Source: Cryobacterium ruanii (GTDB lineage: Bacteria; Actinomycetota; Actinomycetes; Actinomycetales; Microbacteriaceae). From it: a DNA stretch of 64,000 nucleotides. The notes under the pieces are model-generated. The model saw nothing but the letters and a program-made list of their open reading frames with translations, ran no database searches and had not been told where the DNA came from. Shown here piece by piece: positions 61,602 through 64,000 of the stretch (its first letter is position 1; every line of letters starts with the position of its first letter). The stretch is taken from the NCBI RefSeq assembly GCF_004404055.1, contig NZ_SOHK01000023.1, positions 62,001-126,000 of the forward strand. The letters are read 5' to 3'. A program made the translations under genes and the position numbers.

Positions 61602-62879
61602 ATGGCACTGCCCTGGACCCTGCACGGCGACGGTAAATCGGTCGGGGCACAGGAGGTCGTCGGCCCGGGCGAACGACTGAGCTGGCCACTGACCATCGGT
61701 ATCGGCTCGCAGCACGTCGTCGCCATGTTCGGCGCGACGTTTCTGGTGCCGCTGCTCACTGACTTTCCGCCGAGCACGACGCTGCTGTTCTCCGGCATTG
61801 GAACCCTGCTGTTTCTGCTGATCACCGGCAATCAATTACCCAGCTATCTTGGATCGTCGTTTGCGTTCATCGCACCGATCACCGCGGCAACGGCCTCTGC
61901 TGGAATGGGCAGCGCCCTTTTCGGAATCCTGGTCGTCGGCGGGTTGCTCGCCCTGGTCGGCGTCGTCGTTCAGCTCACCGGCACCGGCTGGATCGATCGG
62001 CTCATGCCGCCGATCGTCTCGGGCGCCATCGTCGCGCTCATCGGCTTCAACCTTGCCCCGGTCGCCAAGGCCAACTTCGAGAAGGCACCGCTCACCGCCC
62101 TCATCACCCTCGGCGCTGTGATTTTGTGCGCCGTGCTGTTTCGCGGAATTCTCGGTCGGCTGTCGATTTTTCTCGGTGTTCTCGTGGGATACGTCGCGGC
62201 GGTCTTCTTGGGCGAGGTCGACTTCAGCCGGGTTGTCGATGCCGCCTGGATCGGCCTGCCGCCATTCACTGCGCCGGCCAACCCGTTTGAGAACCCGGCC
62301 GCCGTCTTCGGCGTGCTTCCCGCCTTTCTCCCGGTCGTTCTCGTGCTCATCGCCGAGAACGTCGGCCATATCAAGGGTGTAGCCCAAATGACGGATGCGA
62401 AGGTGAACCGACTCACCGGGCGGGCCCTGCTCGCCGACGGGTTGGCCACCATGCTCGCCGGTTTCGGCGGCGGTAGCGGCACCACGACCTACGGCGAGAA
62501 CATCGGCGTCATGGCGGCGACCCGCATCTACTCCACCGCGGCCTACTGGGTGGCCGGAATCGTCGCCATCCTGCTCGGCCTCTCCCCCAAGGTCGGTGCG
62601 ATCATCTTCACGATCCCTGAAGGTGTGCTCGGCGGTGTCACCACGGCGCTCTATGGCCTGATCGGTGTCATCGGCGTGAAGATCTGGCTCGACAACAAGG
62701 TCGACTTCTCCAAGCCGGTGAATCAGTTCACGGCCGCGACCGCTCTTGTGATCGGCATCGCCGACTTTACTCTCAATGCCGGAACGCTCAGCTTCAACGG
62801 TATCGCGCTCGGAACGGTCGCGGCCATCGTGATCTACCACCTGATGACCTGGCTCGGCCGGGTGCGCAAGACCGCCTAG
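61602..62879 (+). CDS. NCS2 uracil/xanthine permease (UraA-like)
   Basis: A 425-residue permease with 14 predicted segments. IGIGSQHVVAMFGATFLVP near residue 30 and VLVLIAENVGHIKGVAQMT near 245 (substrate-binding Glu) match UraA-type uracil transporters. GGGSGTTTYGENIGVMAATRIYS near 290 carries the second Glu. Proton-coupled import of uracil or xanthine is expected. ATG at 61602 gives a canonical N-terminus, with GAGA upstream. A purine permease of the same superfamily lies 1.8 kb away across the esterase gene. Confidence 0.94.
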   Translation: MALPWTLHGDGKSVGAQEVVGPGERLSWPLTIGIGSQHVVAMFGATFLVPLLTDFPPSTTLLFSGIGTLLFLLITGNQLPSYLGSSFAFIAPITAATASAGMGSALFGILVVGGLLALVGVVVQLTGTGWIDRLMPPIVSGAIVALIGFNLAPVAKANFEKAPLTALITLGAVILCAVLFRGILGRLSIFLGVLVGYVAAVFLGEVDFSRVVDAAWIGLPPFTAPANPFENPAAVFGVLPAFLPVVLVLIAENVGHIKGVAQMTDAKVNRLTGRALLADGLATMLAGFGGGSGTTTYGENIGVMAATRIYSTAAYWVAGIVAILLGLSPKVGAIIFTIPEGVLGGVTTALYGLIGVIGVKIWLDNKVDFSKPVNQFTAATALVIGIADFTLNAGTLSFNGIALGTVAAIVIYHLMTWLGRVRKTA

Positions 62880-63010
62880 CAAAGACCGCGAACCTACCGC
62901 GCGAACAGCGGCACGGTTGCGTCTAGTTGCGGTCGTCGCGTTGGCCATCCGGTCTCGGGTCGTCCCGGTCTCGTTGGTCGAGCCCGTCGACGACGGGCTG
63001 CGCTTGTCGA

Positions 63011-63049
63011 AGCAGGCGCAGCAGGCGAAGCAGGCGCAGCAGGCGCAGC
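63011..63049. repeat. 9-bp AGCAGGCGM repeat at the end of the pit remnant
   Basis: Four units of AGCAGGCGC/A stand in a row, with a partial fifth. They follow a GTTGGTCGAG...CTTGTCGA imperfect palindrome at about 62975-63010, of the sort scattered between genes in Microbacteriaceae. They abut the point where similarity to the Pit C-terminus ends. Confidence 0.85.
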
Positions 63050-63783
63050 CGGTGTACACGGCCAGGCGCTTCATCCCGGGCGTCAATGGATTCGCCGCAG
63101 CCGCATTCCGTGCCCGTTTCAGCCGCTTCGCGGCCTTCTTCGGGGTTAGCACGGTGATAGCACCGGTGAACTCATGCGGCTCGACCAGCGGGATGCGACC
63201 GGCCGTGGTGAGCGGGCGAAGGCCGAGGGAGTACAGGCTCACGAGCAGGGTGGCCTCGTTCCGATCACCATGTCGAGCACGATGCCAACCGGGCCGAGCA
63301 GGGCCAAAGCGGCAGCGAACGCGCCCATGGTCGCCGAGGCCGGCAGCGTCAGCGCCCAGCCGAGCGCGATTCGTCCGGCCATTCCCCAGCGAATCGTCGA
63401 GCCGCGGCGGTTAAGGCTCGAACCGATCACCGAACCGGAAGCAACCTGCGTTGTGGAGAGGACGAGTCCAAGATGGCTCGAGGCGAGGATCGTGGCCAAA
63501 TGACTGTCGCGCCGATCAGACCGGCAAAGATGACTTCGGGGGTGATTAGCACCCCGCCGTCACCCTCCCGAATGATGCCGCCCGATACGTACGTGCAACC
63601 TCGGTAGAAAGAAACGCCCCGACCAGGTTGAGAATGGCAGCGACACCAACAGCAACCCTGGGCTTCATCGCCCCGGTCGCGATCGGGGTGGCCGTGGCGT
63701 TCGCGGTGTCGTGGAACCCGTTGGTGAAGTCAAAGATGAGGGCGAGCAATGACCACCACGATGATGAGACTGAATTCAGGCAC
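63050..63783 (-). pseudogene. decayed Pit-type inorganic phosphate transporter
   Basis: Pieces of a Pit (PiT) transporter appear in order but in different frames. From GTG at 63783: PEFSLIIVVVIA; then in another frame IFDFTNGFHDTANATATPIATG (signature 1); then VSGGIIREGDGGVLITPEVIFAGLIGA in a third; then LASSHLGLVLSTTQVASGSVIG and RWGMAGRIALGWALTLPA (signature 2); then SLYSLGLRPLTTAGRIPLVEPHEFTGA in yet another. At least three frameshifts and a large internal deletion (roughly the middle half) have occurred, and the end runs into short repeats. No product can be made. Confidence 0.88.
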
Positions 63784-64000
63784 GAGACACCACGCTTTTC
63801 AGGTCGGCACCGAACGTGAATGTGGCGCGCACTGGAACGCCGGCGAGCACGCCCGGCAGCCAGTGGCGGGCATCGTCCCACATCTCATCGACCGGCAGGC
63901 GTGCGACGTCGAACCACAGGGGGTTCAGTTCGTTCGATTCCCGCGGGGTGCCCGACCACTCGTCGCAGATGAACACGGTCGACTCCTGACTCCACTCCTC
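63776..64000 (-). CDS. NUDIX hydrolase, C-terminal part (5' end outside window)
   Basis: The 74 visible residues end a MutT/NUDIX protein: STVFICDEWSGTPRESNELNPLWFDVARLP, then DEMWDDARHWLPGVLAG and RATFTFGADLKSVV. This matches the C-terminal half of the MTH1/8-oxo-dGTPase-like group, in which a Trp-Asp pair binds the oxidised base. The NUDIX box itself lies beyond the right edge. Its stop overlaps the old start of the Pit pseudogene by 8 bases, suggesting the two were once one transcription unit. Confidence 0.8.
   Translation of the reverse strand, partial: EEWSQESTVFICDEWSGTPRESNELNPLWFDVARLPVDEMWDDARHWLPGVLAGVPVRATFTFGADLKSVVSRA

Noticed and set aside
63011-63049. Cys-rich peptide encoded by the 9-bp repeat
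   Set aside because: The CACCACFACCACF-like string arises from the repeat read past the end of the Pit pseudogene and has no start signal of its own.

Overview
The window reads as chromosomal DNA of a high-GC actinobacterium, most likely a member of the Microbacteriaceae (Cryobacterium/Leifsonia-like). The evidence is GC-rich codon use with many GTG starts, RNase J plus a PNPase/S15 pair, F420/luciferase-type and DUF7882-type small proteins, and a leucine-degradation gene order matching the Mycobacterium tuberculosis Rv2502c-Rv2495c region. Genus assignment is an inference. I see no rRNA, tRNA, CRISPR array, prophage or complete insertion sequence.

Layout. 1-8 kb: a histidine phosphatase running off the left edge, an M16 peptidase, a TetR regulator, an aldo/keto reductase, peptide chain release factor 3, RNase J and a small four-repeat protein. 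8-21.6 kb: glutathione peroxidase, then a leucine/branched-chain catabolic region. It holds methylcrotonyl-type carboxylase accD1-accA1, an acyl-CoA dehydrogenase, a MaoC hydratase and a CitE-type lyase under a divergent TetR, a LysE-type exporter and a dehydratase-VOC fusion, and the branched-chain oxo-acid dehydrogenase bkdABC with a divergent Lrp/AsnC regulator. 21.8-29.3 kb: a six-gene complex I/hydrogenase-4-like operon with an ArsR gene at its end. The catalytic subunit has lost all four NiFe cysteines and the small subunit one Fe-S cysteine, so this is an Ehr-type complex and not a hydrogenase.

29-36 kb: secreted GDSL esterase, pnp, an SGNH-like protein, an amino acid permease and rpsO. 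36-45 kb: a 972-residue kinase/M23-like/aminotransferase fusion, an AI-2E family membrane protein, an LLM oxidoreductase, a protealysin-like M4 protease followed by an emfourin-like inhibitor, and a BCCT transporter. 45-51 kb: a PNPOx-like protein, FKBP, PrsW protease, a GlcD-type oxidase, an Ada-AlkA repair protein and an FAH-family hydrolase.

51-58 kb: an ethanolamine-type permease divergent from a glutamine-synthetase-like ligase, a class I glutamine amidotransferase, an aldehyde dehydrogenase, an SDR and a GntR regulator. This set can be read as a complete gamma-glutamyl route for ethanolamine or a related amino alcohol. 58-64 kb: an AzgA-type purine permease with no canonical start codon in front of its conserved N-terminus, a carboxylesterase, a uracil permease, a decayed Pit phosphate transporter pseudogene and a NUDIX hydrolase cut by the right edge.

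The most interesting items are the hydrogenase-derived complex with degraded metal sites, the proposed gamma-glutamyl amino-alcohol pathway, the non-canonical start of the purine permease, the protease-inhibitor pair, the small tyrosine-repeat protein, and a recurrent CGGATGC/GCATCCG word that seems to bend codon choice.
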